Program-made: the position numbers and the translations under genes
Part shown: piece by piece, positions 15,304 through 24,292 of the stretch
How positions within the stretch are numbered: the first letter of the stretch is position 1
How the letters are laid out: each line of letters begins with the position of its first letter
Origin: Solidesulfovibrio fructosivorans JJ]
GTDB lineage: Bacteria; Desulfobacterota; Desulfovibrionia; Desulfovibrionales; Desulfovibrionaceae
Assembly: GCF_000179555.1 (NCBI RefSeq)
Contig: NZ_AECZ01000009.1
Location: forward strand, 92,048 to 156,047
Reading direction: 5' to 3'
DNA length: 64,000 nt
The notes under the pieces: model-generated
Told to the model about the DNA's origin: nothing
The model's database searches: none
The model's input: only the letters and a program-made list of their open reading frames with translations

Positions 15304-16376
15304 AGCGTCTCGCAGCCGTCTTCGGTGATAAGCGCCATATGTTCCCAACGCGCCCCGCCCCATTCGGGGTAGTAGAGCCCCGGCTCCACCGTGACCACCA
15401 TGCCCGGTTCCAGAACGCCCCGCGAGGCCGGATTGAGGCTCGGCCCTTCGTGGGTTTCCAGGCCGACGCCGTGGCCCAGGGAATGGGTGAAACGGTCGGC
15501 CACCCCGGCCTTGACGAAGACGTCCCGGGCCAGGGCATAGGCGTCGCGAAAGGGCAGTCCCGGCCGCAGTCCGGCCAATGCGGCGGCCTGGGCCTCCTGG
15601 ACCCGCTCGAGCATGGTCCGGAAGCGTTCGGGAGGATTGTCGCCCACCCATACGGTGCGGGTCTGGTCCGAGCAATAGTCGTCGCGCCGGCCGCCCACGT
15701 CGATCAGCACCATGCAGCCGTCGGTGATGACGGTGTCGCCCGGTATGGCGTGGGGCAGGGCCGCGTTGGCGTCGACGGCCACGATGGAGGAAAAGGCCAG
15801 TTCGCTGGCCCCGAATTCCCGGAAGAGCTTTTCGATTTCCCAGGCGGCTTGCGCCTCGGTGCGGCCGGGCGTCAGCACTTCGGGCAGGCGCTCCATGACG
15901 GCGTGGTTGACGGCTGCCGAGCGGCGCATGCGGGCGATCTCGTCCGCGTCCTTGATCAGGCGCAGCGGCTCCACCGCCCCGGTGACCGGGGTGAGCCGCA
16001 TGTGCTCGGCCAGCTTGGCGTGGGTGTCGAAGGAGATGGCCGTGGCCTCGAAGGCGGCCTGGGTGATGCCGCGCTGGGCCAGAAACGAGGCGATGGTGGC
16101 GAAGCGGTTGCTGCCGTAGATGCACAAATCCCTGGCCGGCCAGAGGCGTAGCGCCGCGTCGCGGTAGCGGGCGTCGGTGAAAAGCGCGTCGTGGCCGTCG
16201 GCCGTCACGCACAGCCAGCCGGCCGATTCGTTGCATTGGGGGTCGTGCAGCTCGAAGCCGCTCAAATAGTAGCGATTGGCCGCATGGGTGACGAGCAGGG
16301 CGCGGTGCCCCATTTCCGCCAGGCGCTGGCGCAACCGGTCGCGCCGGGCCGCGTAGGGGGGGATGGTCGTAATCAC
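15300..16376 (-). CDS. M24 family aminopeptidase P / Xaa-Pro peptidase
   Basis: This 358-residue cytoplasmic metallopeptidase has a creatinase-like N-terminal domain (residues ~1-130) and a C-terminal pita-bread domain. The five dinuclear-metal ligands are visible: Asp in LIDVGG, Asp in DYCSDQTRT, His in SLGHGVGLETHEGP, Glu in VTVEPGLYY, and Glu in WEHMALI. It should remove N-terminal residues preceding proline or split Xaa-Pro dipeptides. GTG 16376 is the first plausible start; AAGGAG lies a little far upstream (about 12 bases). It is followed with a 4 bp overlap by the DUF4911 gene. Confidence 0.92.
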   Translation of the reverse strand: MITTIPPYAARRDRLRQRLAEMGHRALLVTHAANRYYLSGFELHDPQCNESAGWLCVTADGHDALFTDARYRDAALRLWPARDLCIYGSNRFATIASFLAQRGITQAAFEATAISFDTHAKLAEHMRLTPVTGAVEPLRLIKDADEIARMRRSAAVNHAVMERLPEVLTPGRTEAQAAWEIEKLFREFGASELAFSSIVAVDANAALPHAIPGDTVITDGCMVLIDVGGRRDDYCSDQTRTVWVGDNPPERFRTMLERVQEAQAAALAGLRPGLPFRDAYALARDVFVKAGVADRFTHSLGHGVGLETHEGPSLNPASRGVLEPGMVVTVEPGLYYPEWGGARWEHMALITEDGCETL

Positions 16377-16415
16377 GGTGAAACGTTGCTCCTTAAGGAA
16401 GAGGGCGAAGAGGAT

Positions 16416-16456
16416 GCGAGAGGGGAAACCCTTTAAAAAGGGTTATCCCCTCTCGC
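16416..16456. repeat. Compound palindromic repeat, copy C (hairpin 1 only)
   Basis: GCGAGAGGGGAAACCC at 16416-16431 pairs with GGGTTATCCCCTCTCGC ending at 16456, followed by the family tail GCTCTCCCCTTCC. The central and third hairpins are missing. It lies between the 3' end of the amine oxidoreductase gene and the 5' end of the M24 peptidase gene, both on the minus strand. Confidence 0.8.
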
Positions 16457-16568
16457 GCTCTCCCCTTCCTAAAGTTTATAACAAGGCGGGAGCTGTGTAT
16501 AATACTTTGTCTTTGTTGCAAACACATTGGAAAGAGCGGTGAGGACCGTTGCCCCCTGGAACGGTCCC

Positions 16569-17948
16569 TTACAGCGTATACACCGTTTCCGGGGCGCCGG
16601 TGAGCATCCGGTCGGCCCACTGCGCGCCCTGCATGAAGGAATGGTCCATGTTGCCGACCTCGTATTTCCAGCCGCCGAAGCGTCCCCGGGAGAACACGCC
16701 CCGGGCCTCGAGTTCCGGCTGGATGACGGCTAGCGCGGCGTCGCGCTCCAGGCAGGGGATGGGGTAGGCGTAGTCCACGCGCATTTCCCAGGTGGAGACG
16801 AGGCGGTCGCGGTCGTCCGGAGCGATGAGGGTGGTGGCGGCGAGGCCGTCCACGGTGCGCCCGGTCAGGTCGTCCAGATTCTCGGGTTTGTGTTCGGAGT
16901 AGCTCGTTTCGGTCATGATCGCCCGCTTGCGGGGGCGCGGCCCGTCCGGGTCCGGGGTGTTGTTGTAGGAATAGTTGTGGAAATTGGTGACCCGGTAGAA
17001 GGGGCAGTCGGATTCGGGAAAATACATCCAGCAGCGGGGATCGGGCGGCGCGCCGTTAAATCCCAGGCCGTGGATGGCCGAGCCGCTGTGCTTGAGCCGG
17101 CCGGCGGCGGCGATCATAGCCGGGGTCGCGCCTTCCAGCACGTCCACGACCAGCCGGTCGAGGGCCATGGTGGAAAGCAGGTGGTCGTAGACCACGGTGT
17201 CGCCGGAGGCGGTACGCAGGGTCTTGGCGGCGGCGTCGAGCCGGGCCGCGCCGTCGCCGCAGCGCACACGGTCGGAAAAGCGCGCGGCCAGGCGGCGGTA
17301 GATTTCGCCGGTGCCGCCGTGAAGCGGGAAGGAAAACGTGTTGTTGGGACCCCAGGCCACGTCGTCCTGGCCGAGGATGATGTTTTTGATCACCCGGTCG
17401 GCGTCCACCACGGACACGCGTTCGCCGATCCAGCGGTGGGACATGAGTTCGCCCGGATGGGCCCAGACCTTGAAGTTGTAGGGCACCATGAAGAGCCGGG
17501 CGATGCCCGGGCCGAACACCCGGTCGATCCACTCCCGGAAATGGGCCGGCGGCGTCTTGTAGGTATCGGCGGCGGCGGCCCGCCCGGCCGCGAGCAGCCC
17601 TTCCACGCATTCCCAGGCGAGTTCGGGCGGCAGGCGGCGGATATTGTTCTGGAAGGGGTAGGGCACGAAGGTGCCGGCCACGCGGATCCAGGATTCGCGC
17701 TGGTGCTTGAGCACGTCGTCGCCGAGGAGGTCCTCGAGGAGGGTGTCGAAGGCCGGGTAGTGGGAAAAGACCACATGGCCGCCCACGTCCCAGGTGAACC
17801 CCGCGTTGTCGGTGAAACTGGCGGACAGTCCGCCGACGTAGGGATGGCGTTCGAGGACGAGAAAGTCGTTTTCGCCGCTTTGGTGCAACTGCCAGGCGGC
17901 GCCGAGCCCGGTGGGACCGGCCCCGATGATCAGATATTTGACGCGCAT
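16569..17948 (-). CDS. FAD-dependent amine oxidoreductase / UDP-galactopyranose-mutase-like protein
   Basis: This 459-residue flavoprotein has an N-terminal dinucleotide-binding fold (LIIGAGPTGLGAAW, then LERHPYVGGLS). The segment GGHVVFSHY and the later MSHRWIGERVSVVDADRVIKN and GGTGEIYRRLA resemble the 'protoporphyrinogen oxidase-like' NAD(P)-binding amine oxidase group found in surface polysaccharide loci. The substrate is not decided. ATG 17948 is preceded by CAGGAGG; the longer open frame upstream to 18194 includes the RRM gene's terminator and is not used. Neighbouring genes are unrelated. Confidence 0.85.
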   Translation of the reverse strand: MRVKYLIIGAGPTGLGAAWQLHQSGENDFLVLERHPYVGGLSASFTDNAGFTWDVGGHVVFSHYPAFDTLLEDLLGDDVLKHQRESWIRVAGTFVPYPFQNNIRRLPPELAWECVEGLLAAGRAAAADTYKTPPAHFREWIDRVFGPGIARLFMVPYNFKVWAHPGELMSHRWIGERVSVVDADRVIKNIILGQDDVAWGPNNTFSFPLHGGTGEIYRRLAARFSDRVRCGDGAARLDAAAKTLRTASGDTVVYDHLLSTMALDRLVVDVLEGATPAMIAAAGRLKHSGSAIHGLGFNGAPPDPRCWMYFPESDCPFYRVTNFHNYSYNNTPDPDGPRPRKRAIMTETSYSEHKPENLDDLTGRTVDGLAATTLIAPDDRDRLVSTWEMRVDYAYPIPCLERDAALAVIQPELEARGVFSRGRFGGWKYEVGNMDHSFMQGAQWADRMLTGAPETVYTL

Positions 17949-18003
17949 GCAGGCCTCCTGTGGGGGTGTCGCATGAATAGCAAGAATGGGGCCAGAGGTC
18001 GGG

Positions 18004-18045
18004 AAAAAAGAAACCCGGGGCCGCCTGCCAGCTGACGGCCCCGGG
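18004..18045 (-). terminator. Intrinsic terminator of the RRM gene
   Basis: On the minus strand CCCGGGGCCG and CGGCCCCGGG form a perfect 10 bp stem with a 12-base loop, followed by TTTCTTTTTT. It lies about 25 bp beyond the stop codon of the RRM gene, a textbook rho-independent terminator. Confidence 0.9.
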
Positions 18046-18069
18046 AAAAAGGTTGCTGTGGGGGGGGGA

Positions 18070-18348
18070 CTACCAGGCCGGACGACGCGGGGGCCTGGGG
18101 GCGCGGGGCTTGGCCTCGTTGACCTTGAGGCTGCGGCCCTCGAACTCCGTCCCGTCGAGCGACCGGATCGCCTCGTCGGCGGCGGCGTCGTCATCCATCT
18201 CCACGAATCCGAAGCCGCGCGGTTTGCCGGTCTCGCGGTCGGAAATCAGTTTAACGGATTGAACTTCGCCGTATTGGGCGAACAGATCACGGACGCTTTC
18301 CTCGGTGGTGCGGAAGGGCAGGTTGCCAACATAGATGTTCTTGGACAT
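18070..18348 (-). CDS. Small RRM-type RNA-binding protein
   Basis: This 92-residue protein is a single RNA recognition motif. RNP2 is IYVGNL (residues 5-10) and RNP1 is KPRGFGFVEM (about 42-51), both with the aromatic residues that stack on RNA. A short Pro/Arg-rich tail (KPRAPRPPRRPAW) replaces the Gly-rich tail seen in many cyanobacterial relatives. Proteins of this type are common in Desulfovibrio and often respond to cold or growth phase; that regulation is not shown here. The gene is monocistronic with its own terminator. A TTGACGTCAA palindrome at 18370-18379 lies about 22 bp upstream of the start. Confidence 0.93.
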   Translation of the reverse strand: MSKNIYVGNLPFRTTEESVRDLFAQYGEVQSVKLISDRETGKPRGFGFVEMDDDAAADEAIRSLDGTEFEGRSLKVNEAKPRAPRPPRRPAW

Positions 18349-18850
18349 GAGACACGGACTCCCAAACGGTTGACGTCAAATGCGAACGCGAAGCGTGTAC
18401 GGAGGTCCGTCTGGCAACAAACCGCCGGCTACGCTCCTTCCCAGGACGATCCCATCGGCCGTACGGCCGGAATGGCCCGATAGTTGGAGTGCATCCGTCG
18501 GGTTCGACAACGGGAGGGTAATGGCAAACAGTCGGCGCGCACTCTGTATTGACTCCCCAGCGAGCCATTCGCGCAAATTGCCGCGCCGCCGTATCCTGCC
18601 ACGGGCGAGGTGACCGCACGGGTTTGAGCGAAGATGTCAAACGATATCGGAACCCGAAATAGGGGGCAAGAAAAAATTGTTCGTATTCGTCGTTTCCCCT
18701 TGAAATAATACTTGGTTTATTTTCAATCGCCCGAATATGTTTTCCGATAAACAGCTTGGTAGGGATTTCGCCGGATGCCGGGCGACGGAAAATAGTGTAA
18801 GCGCGAAGGCGCGGCGAGGAGCCTTTCACAGTGGTGGAGTGGAGGTGGAA
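18349..18850. other. 502 bp intergenic region between divergent RRM and TPR genes
   Basis: No convincing gene is seen. Two perfect palindromes occur near the RRM gene: TTGACGTCAA (18370-18379) and CGGCCGTACGGCCG (18456-18469). The segment 18650-18735 is clearly AT-richer than its surroundings and carries TTGAAA...TTTTCAA inverted ends near 18700-18727, so promoters for both genes probably lie here, but no -35/-10 pair is good enough to call. Confidence 0.6.
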
Positions 18851-19642
18851 ATGGCCGAAGCGTTGCAGGCCGAGCGGTTCGCCGTGGCGGTTTCCCAGCG
18901 GGAATCCTACAAGACAGGTTTCGGCGGGACCACCCAGGCAAGCGAGCGCGTGCTCTATTATTACGCGGAGAAGACGCCGGAGGCCGGTATTTCGGTGCAG
19001 GCTTTAAACGCCAACAGCGTGCCGAGCGGCGAGAAGACCTCGGTGTCCGAACCGGAGTTTCTGGAGAAGTTCAAGCCCGAGCCGCTGATCTATTACAATC
19101 AGGTCAAGCCGCGCATGGACGAGATGCTTGCCGAGCTCGAAAAGGGTGAGAAGCATCTCGAAGCCGGGCGCATGGACAAGGCCGAGAAGTCCTTCCAGAA
19201 GGCCCTGGAATACGACGCGGAGAACCTGCGGGCGATTTTCGGCCTGGGCAATGCCTATCTCGCGGCCGGCAAGATGGTGGAGGCGGGGGAGATCTTCGAG
19301 AAGATCATGTCCATCGAGCTGGCCTTCGGGCCGGAGAACAAATTTCTGTTCAATGAATTCGGCATCCGCATGCGCAAGCATGGGCTCCTGGACATGGCCA
19401 AGGTCTACTATGCCAAGGCGCTGACCGTATCCGAGGCTGACGAGAACCTGCATTTCAACCTGGGGCGGGTGCTTTTCGAACTGGGCGAGTTCGCGGCCGC
19501 CGCCACCGAGGCCGGCAAATGCCTGGCCATCAATCCCGGCTTCCTCATCGCCAAAAAGCTGAGGGCGGCGGCGGAGAAAAGAACCGTCCCCGCGCCCCCG
19601 GCCGCGCCGCCGGCCGCACCGACGGCAACGGACGCCGGCTGA
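18851..19642 (+). CDS. TPR-repeat protein
   Basis: This 263-residue soluble protein has a variable N-terminal 85 residues, a helical linker (MDEMLAELEKGEKHLEAG), and at least three tetratricopeptide repeats between about residues 100 and 235 (AEKSFQKALEYDAENLRAIFGLGNAYLAAG; DMAKVYYAKALTVSEADENLHFNLGRVLFELG; AAATEAGKCLAINPGFLIAKKL). It ends in an Ala/Pro-rich tail. TPRs mediate protein contacts; the partner is unknown. I chose ATG 18851 with GGAGG upstream; the frame is open to 18737 but no ribosome site is there. Similar stand-alone TPR proteins are frequent in Desulfovibrio. Confidence 0.85.
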   Translation: MAEALQAERFAVAVSQRESYKTGFGGTTQASERVLYYYAEKTPEAGISVQALNANSVPSGEKTSVSEPEFLEKFKPEPLIYYNQVKPRMDEMLAELEKGEKHLEAGRMDKAEKSFQKALEYDAENLRAIFGLGNAYLAAGKMVEAGEIFEKIMSIELAFGPENKFLFNEFGIRMRKHGLLDMAKVYYAKALTVSEADENLHFNLGRVLFELGEFAAAATEAGKCLAINPGFLIAKKLRAAAEKRTVPAPPAAPPAAPTATDAG

Positions 19643-19657
19643 CCGCCCGTCGCCGCC

Positions 19658-20515
19658 CTACCGAAACACCACCGTCTTGTTGCCGAAAACGATGACCCGG
19701 TCCTCCAGGTGCCACTTGACCGCCCGGGCCAGCACCGTGCGCTCCAGCTCGCTCCCCGTGGCCTTGAGGTCGGCCACCGAAAACCGGTGCGTCACCCGGG
19801 CCGTGTCCTGCTCGATGATCGGCCCGGCGTCCAGCTCGGCCGTGACGTAATGGGCCGTGGCCCCGATCAGCTTGACCCCGCGCTCGTGTGCCTGCCGGTA
19901 CGGATCGGCCCCGACGAAGGCCGGCAAAAACGAATGGTGGATGTTGATGACCCGGGTGTCGTAGGGCCGCAGAAAATCCGCCGACAGGACCCGCATGTAC
20001 CGGGCCAGCACGACCAGGTCCGTGGCGTCGCCGAGCAGCTCGGCCATGCGCGCCTCGGCCTCGGGCATGCCGCCGTCGCCGACCGGCACGCAGGAAAACG
20101 GTACGCCGAAACTCTCCACGCTCGTCCGCGCGTCCTCGTGGTTGCTGATGACCATGGCCACCTCGCAAGGCAGCTCGCCCCGGGCATGCCGCCACAAAAG
20201 CTCCATCAGGCAGTGGTCGTGGCGCGAAACCAGGATCACCGCGCGCTTTTTCACGTCGGAATACGACAGCCGCCAGTCCATGCAAAACGGCGTTCCCACA
20301 ACCTCGCCGAAGGACGACTCCAGGGCCGGGCGCGACATGTCCATATAAGGCGTGTAAAATTCGAGCCGCATGAAAAACGTTCCCCCCTCGGGGTCCGTGG
20401 AATGCTGGTCGAGATCGACAATATTGGCCCCATGGGCGTGCAGGAAGGTGGTGACGGCCGAAACGATGCCGGGGCGGTCGGGGCAGGTGATGCGCAAACG
20501 GGCGGTGTGGGTCAT
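19658..20515 (-). CDS. purU: Formyltetrahydrofolate deformylase
   Basis: This 285-residue enzyme hydrolyses 10-formyl-THF to formate and THF, balancing one-carbon pools and supplying formate for purine synthesis. An N-terminal ACT domain ([30 protein letters not shown], residues ~8-37) precedes a formyltransferase-type domain with the catalytic [11 protein letters not shown] (Asn/His) and [16 protein letters not shown] (Asp) motifs. ATG 20515 gives the normal family N-terminus with a weak AAAGGA site. It is divergent from ald, and the shared 236 bp region holds a GACAATATTGTC palindrome. Confidence 0.95.
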   Translation of the reverse strand: MTHTARLRITCPDRPGIVSAVTTFLHAHGANIVDLDQHSTDPEGGTFFMRLEFYTPYMDMSRPALESSFGEVVGTPFCMDWRLSYSDVKKRAVILVSRHDHCLMELLWRHARGELPCEVAMVISNHEDARTSVESFGVPFSCVPVGDGGMPEAEARMAELLGDATDLVVLARYMRVLSADFLRPYDTRVINIHHSFLPAFVGADPYRQAHERGVKLIGATAHYVTAELDAGPIIEQDTARVTHRFSVADLKATGSELERTVLARAVKWHLEDRVIVFGNKTVVFR

Positions 20516-20604
20516 GGTGACGGGATCCTTTCCGAATATTCTTGCCGGCGGCTGATCACCGGGGGAAAGGCCATAACCCAGAACGGTTTTTGAGGCCAGT
20601 CGAC

Positions 20605-20635
20605 TTTGTCCAAAGATTATTCGGACAATATTGTC
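20605..20635. promoter_or_regulatory. TTGTC/GACAA half-sites and GACAATATTGTC palindrome
   Basis: Between purU and ald, TTTGTCC (20605-20611) faces GGACAA (from 20623) and the perfect 12 bp palindrome GACAATATTGTC occupies 20624-20635. A GACAATATTGT core with a TTTGTC half-site upstream recurs at 62383-62405 in front of amtB. This layout is typical of a dimeric regulator site; the regulator is unknown. Confidence 0.45.
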
Positions 20636-20751
20636 ATTTTTCGAAAATTCGTTTACGGATGGGCGTCCTTGTCGAGCGCGCCCCCGCTTCGAGCGCGCCA
20701 TGACCGAAGGGAAGCCCAACTTTTAAAAAAAGTACCCAATGAGGTAGGTGT

Positions 20752-21858
20752 ATGATCATCGGTATCCCCAAGGAAATCAAAACGCTGGAAAATCGGGTCG
20801 CCATGACTCCCGGTGCAGTGGAAACCCTTGTGCGGCGCGGTCACAAGGTGCTGGTCGAGGCCGGAGCCGGTCTGGGTTCCGCCCTGCCCGACGAGCAGTA
20901 CGCCGCCGCCGGGGCTTCCCTGGTCAGCGCGGCCGAGGCCTGGGGCGCGGAAATGGTCATCAAGGTCAAGGAGCCCATCGCCGGCGAGTACAAGTTCCTG
21001 CGCAAGGACTTGCTCCTTTTCACCTACCTGCATCTGGCCGCCGACCGGCCGCTGACCGAGGCCCTGCTCGGCGCGGGCACCATCGGCGTGGCCTACGAGA
21101 CGGTGCAGCTCGACAGCGGCGCGCTGCCGCTTCTGGTCCCCATGAGCGAAGTCGCCGGCCGCATGGCTCCCCAGGTCGGCTCCCACGCCCTGGAGAAATC
21201 CCAGGGCGGGCGCGGCATCCTGCTTGGCGGCGTGCCCGGCGTGCCCCAGGCTTCGGTGGTCATCGTCGGCGCGGGCGTGGTCGGCGCCAACGCCTGCAAG
21301 ATCGCCGTGGGCATGGGCGCCCAGGTCACCGTCCTCGACGTCAACCACGCCCGGCTCCAGTATCTCGACGACATCTACCAGGGCCGCGTGGTCACCGTGG
21401 CCAGCAACGAGGCCAACATCCGCAAGGCCGTCACCTACGCCGACCTGCTCATCGGCGCGGTGCTCATCCCCGGCGCCAAGGCCCCGCACCTGGTCACCCG
21501 CGACATGCTGCCCACCATGAAGCCCGGCTCGGTCATCGTGGACGTGGCCGTGGACCAGGGCGGCTGCGTGGAAACCATCAAGGCCACCACCCACGCCGTT
21601 CCGACCTACGTCATCGACGGCGTGGTGCACTACGGCGTGGCCAACATGCCCGGCGCGGTGCCGCGCACCTCCACCTTCGCCCTGTGCAACCAGACCCTGC
21701 CCTATGCCCTGAAGCTCGCGGCCAAGGGCGTGGGCGCCCTGCGCGAGGACGCCGCCCTGGCCAAGGGCCTCAACACCTACGAAGGCAAGCTGACCTTCGC
21801 CGGCGTGGCCGAGGCCTTCGATATGCCGTTGACCCGGGTGTCCGAGGCGCTGGCCTGA
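20752..21858 (+). CDS. ald: Alanine dehydrogenase
   Basis: This 368-residue NAD-dependent enzyme interconverts L-alanine with pyruvate and ammonium. It has the family N-terminus [20 protein letters not shown], pyruvate-binding Lys in KVKEP, catalytic His in TYLHLAA, the NAD fold [20 protein letters not shown], and the C-terminal [10 protein letters not shown] and [11 protein letters not shown] motifs. Length is standard. AGGTAGG precedes the ATG. It is divergent from purU. Together with the amino acid importer just downstream it suggests amino acid catabolism linked to pyruvate and ammonium. Confidence 0.97.
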   Translation: MIIGIPKEIKTLENRVAMTPGAVETLVRRGHKVLVEAGAGLGSALPDEQYAAAGASLVSAAEAWGAEMVIKVKEPIAGEYKFLRKDLLLFTYLHLAADRPLTEALLGAGTIGVAYETVQLDSGALPLLVPMSEVAGRMAPQVGSHALEKSQGGRGILLGGVPGVPQASVVIVGAGVVGANACKIAVGMGAQVTVLDVNHARLQYLDDIYQGRVVTVASNEANIRKAVTYADLLIGAVLIPGAKAPHLVTRDMLPTMKPGSVIVDVAVDQGGCVETIKATTHAVPTYVIDGVVHYGVANMPGAVPRTSTFALCNQTLPYALKLAAKGVGALREDAALAKGLNTYEGKLTFAGVAEAFDMPLTRVSEALA

Positions 21859-21871
21859 TTTCGGAATAATC

Positions 21872-21911
21872 CAGTGGGGGAGGGATGTTGCGGACGGTCC
21901 CTTCCCCCCTG
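21872..21911 (+). terminator. Stem-loop after ald
   Basis: CAGTGGGGGAGGGA (21872-21885) pairs with TCCCTTCCCCCCTG (21898-21911) with one bulge. It lies 14 bp after the ald stop, without a clear T-run, so it is a probable but not textbook terminator. Confidence 0.5.
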
Positions 21912-21941
21912 CAAAATTTCACAAAAATGTGGTTTGATGTC

Positions 21942-21959
21942 CGAAGGGGATTCCCTTCG
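21942..21959. repeat. Inverted repeat upstream of the branched-chain amino acid operon
   Basis: CGAAGGG-GATT-CCCTTCG is a perfect 7 bp inverted repeat about 80 bp upstream of the substrate-binding protein gene. It could be an operator or a small hairpin; nothing decides between them. Confidence 0.4.
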
Positions 21960-22038
21960 CCCTGAAGTTCATGTATTTCAAACGGAACCGAAATTTTTCG
22001 TGTAAGTTGTTGAAATTGACTGCAAACAGGAGGCGTTC

Positions 22039-23205
22039 ATGAAAAGGTCTTGGCTCATTGCCCTTTTTCTCGTGCTCGTGGCAGCCGCTCCGGTCCGGGC
22101 CGCAGACACCATCAAACTCGGGTTCAACATCCCGCTGACCGGCGACATCCCGGACGTGGGCGAGTCCTCGAAGAACGCCGCCGAGATGCTCAAAAAGAAG
22201 ATCAACGATGCCGGCGGCATCACCGTCGGCGGCAAGAAATATCTGGTGGAATTCGTCTACGAGGACAACGAGTCCAAGGCCGAGTCCGCCCTGTCCGCCG
22301 CGCGCAAGCTCATCACCCAGGACGACGTGCTCGGCATCGTCGGCCCGCAGTCCAGCAAGCAGGCCGTGCCCGCCGCCGAGGCCTCCAACGACCTCAAGGC
22401 CCCGATGATGGCCCCCTGGTCCACCAACCCCAATACCACCAAGGATCGCCCCTACGTCTTCCGCGGCTGCTTCCTCGACACCTTCCAGGGTCCCACGGCG
22501 GCCAAGTTCGCCACCGAGGAATTCAAGGCCAAGAAGGCCGCCGTGCTCTACGACATCGCTTCCGACTATCCCAAGGGCCTGGCCGAGGACTTCAAGGCCG
22601 CCTTCGAAAAGATCCACGGCCCCGGCTCGGTTGTCGCTTTCGAGACCTTCACCACCAAGGACGTGGACTTCTCGGCCCAGCTGACCAACATCGCCAAGTC
22701 CGGCGCGGACGTGCTCTTCGTGCCCCAGTACTACAACGAGGTGCCGCTGATCGTGAAGCAGGCCAAGTCGCTTGGTTTCGACAAGCCCATCATGGGCAGC
22801 GATTCCTGGGGCTCGGGCGATCTGATGGGCCTTTGCGGCGATGACTGCAAGGGCTACTTCTTCGTCACCCACTACGCCGCCGCCGGCGCCAAGGGCAAGA
22901 CCAAGGAATTCATCGACGAGTACACCAAGCTCTACAACAAGACCCCCGACGACGTCGCGGCCCTGACCTGGGACGGCGCCAACCTGATGCTCGACGGCGT
23001 CAAGGCCATGCCCGCCATCACCGGCGATATGGCCAAGGACCGCGAGGCCCTCATGAAGGCCATGGCCGGCATCAAGAAGTTCGAAGGCATCACCGGCAAT
23101 ATGTCCTATCCCGCCACCGGCCCCCACGATCCCATCAAGTGCGCCGTGGTGGTCAAGATCGACGACAACGGCAAGTTCGCCTTCTACAAGTCCGTCTGCC
23201 CGTAG
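22039..23205 (+). CDS. livJ: Branched-chain amino acid ABC transporter, substrate-binding protein
   Basis: This 388-residue periplasmic protein has a clear signal peptide (MKRSWLIALFLVLVAAAPVRA, cleavage after Ala21). The mature part is the two-lobed Leu/Ile/Val-binding fold: IKLGFNIPLTGDIPDVGESSKNAAEM at the start, the IVGPQSSKQAVPAA ligand loop, and the later KSGADVLFVPQYYNEVPLIVKQA. It would deliver leucine, isoleucine, valine or related amino acids to the membrane complex encoded next. The start is preceded by CAGGAGG. It is the first gene of a complete five-gene cassette. Exact ligand specificity cannot be told. Confidence 0.93.
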   Translation: MKRSWLIALFLVLVAAAPVRAADTIKLGFNIPLTGDIPDVGESSKNAAEMLKKKINDAGGITVGGKKYLVEFVYEDNESKAESALSAARKLITQDDVLGIVGPQSSKQAVPAAEASNDLKAPMMAPWSTNPNTTKDRPYVFRGCFLDTFQGPTAAKFATEEFKAKKAAVLYDIASDYPKGLAEDFKAAFEKIHGPGSVVAFETFTTKDVDFSAQLTNIAKSGADVLFVPQYYNEVPLIVKQAKSLGFDKPIMGSDSWGSGDLMGLCGDDCKGYFFVTHYAAAGAKGKTKEFIDEYTKLYNKTPDDVAALTWDGANLMLDGVKAMPAITGDMAKDREALMKAMAGIKKFEGITGNMSYPATGPHDPIKCAVVVKIDDNGKFAFYKSVCP

Positions 23206-23239
23206 CATCCGCCCGGCAACCGCCGGTCGTCACGCCTGT

Positions 23240-23269
23240 CCGGGACGCTCCGAAGCGGGGCGTCCCGGG
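23240..23269 (+). other. Stem-loop between binding protein and permease genes
   Basis: CCGGGACGC (23240-23248) pairs with GCGTCCCGG (23260-23268) over an 11-base loop in the 142 bp gap after the substrate-binding gene. Such hairpins commonly raise the mRNA level of the binding protein relative to the permeases by blocking 3' exonucleases; that role is inferred here. Confidence 0.55.
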
Positions 23270-23347
23270 CGGAGCGCCGAAGCATTCCGTCCGGTACGGG
23301 TCCCAAGCCCGGCCGAGTGGCCGAAAGTCGCGCCAAGGGGGTCTCCG

Positions 23348-24271
23348 TTGCTGCAAAGCCTTCTGCAAAACATCCTTAACGCCCTGCAATGGGGAAGTTT
23401 CTATTCCCTGATCGCGCTTGGCTACTGCCTGGTGTACGGCGTGCTGCTCCTTATCAACTTCGCCCATGGCGACATCTTCATGGTCGGGGCCTACATCGCC
23501 TTTTTCGTCTGTACCTTCCTGCTCGGCAAGTTCGGCCTCATCCCGGGCCTGCCCGGCTGGTTGGTGATGACCCTGGCCGTGCCGCTGACCATGATCCTGA
23601 CCGCCGTGGTCGGCGTGACCCTCGAGCGGGTGGCCTATCGACCCTTGCGGCGCAAGGGCGTCAACCGTCTCTACGTGGTCATCACCGCGCTCATGTGCGG
23701 CCTGATCCTGGAAAACGGCAACCTGGCCCTGCTCGGCGCCAGCCGCAAAAGCTTTCCCACCCTGATCCCCACCCATGTCTATCATGTCTTCGGGGTCGCG
23801 GTGACCAACATCAAGCTCATGGTCATCGGCGTGGCCATCCTGGGCTTCCTGCTCTTGCAGTTCATCGTCACCCGCACCAAGATCGGCATGGCCATGCGGG
23901 CGATTTCCTACGACCGTTTCGCCGTGCCGCTCATGGGCATCCCGGTCGATACGGTCATCGTGTTCACCTTTGTCCTGGGATCGGCCTTCGCCGGCCTGGC
24001 CGGCATCTTCTTCGCCATGACCTATCCGGTGCTCGATCCCTACATGGGGGCGCTGATCGGCTGGAAGGCGTTCATCGCGGCCGTGGTCGGCGGCATCGGC
24101 TCCATCACCGGGGCCTTTGCCGGAGGGTTTCTGCTGGGGTTCGTGGAGATCATGGTGGTGGCCTTTTTCCCTTCCACCTTCCGCGACCTCATCGCCTTCT
24201 CGATCCTGCTGCTTATCTTGGCCATCCGGCCGACTGGCCTGTTCGGCGTGGCCAAGTCGACGAAAATCTAG
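23348..24271 (+). CDS. livH: Branched-chain amino acid ABC transporter permease LivH
   Basis: This 307-residue inner-membrane permease has about eight helices. It has the family motifs GSFYSLIALGYCLVYGVLLLINFAHGD near the N-terminus and the coupling region RAISYDRFAVPLMGIPVD that contacts the ATPases. TTG at 23348 is the start, seven bases after AAGGGGG. It pairs with LivM to form the channel. Confidence 0.94.
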   Translation: MLQSLLQNILNALQWGSFYSLIALGYCLVYGVLLLINFAHGDIFMVGAYIAFFVCTFLLGKFGLIPGLPGWLVMTLAVPLTMILTAVVGVTLERVAYRPLRRKGVNRLYVVITALMCGLILENGNLALLGASRKSFPTLIPTHVYHVFGVAVTNIKLMVIGVAILGFLLLQFIVTRTKIGMAMRAISYDRFAVPLMGIPVDTVIVFTFVLGSAFAGLAGIFFAMTYPVLDPYMGALIGWKAFIAAVVGGIGSITGAFAGGFLLGFVEIMVVAFFPSTFRDLIAFSILLLILAIRPTGLFGVAKSTKI

Positions 24272-24292
24272 GACCAGCCGGGGAGTTTCCGC

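Noticed and set aside
20414..20425. GACAATATTG inside purU, considered as a third copy of the nitrogen-gene palindrome
   Set aside because: It encodes the conserved residues Ala-Asn-Ile-Val-Asp of the ACT domain and lacks a paired half-site.
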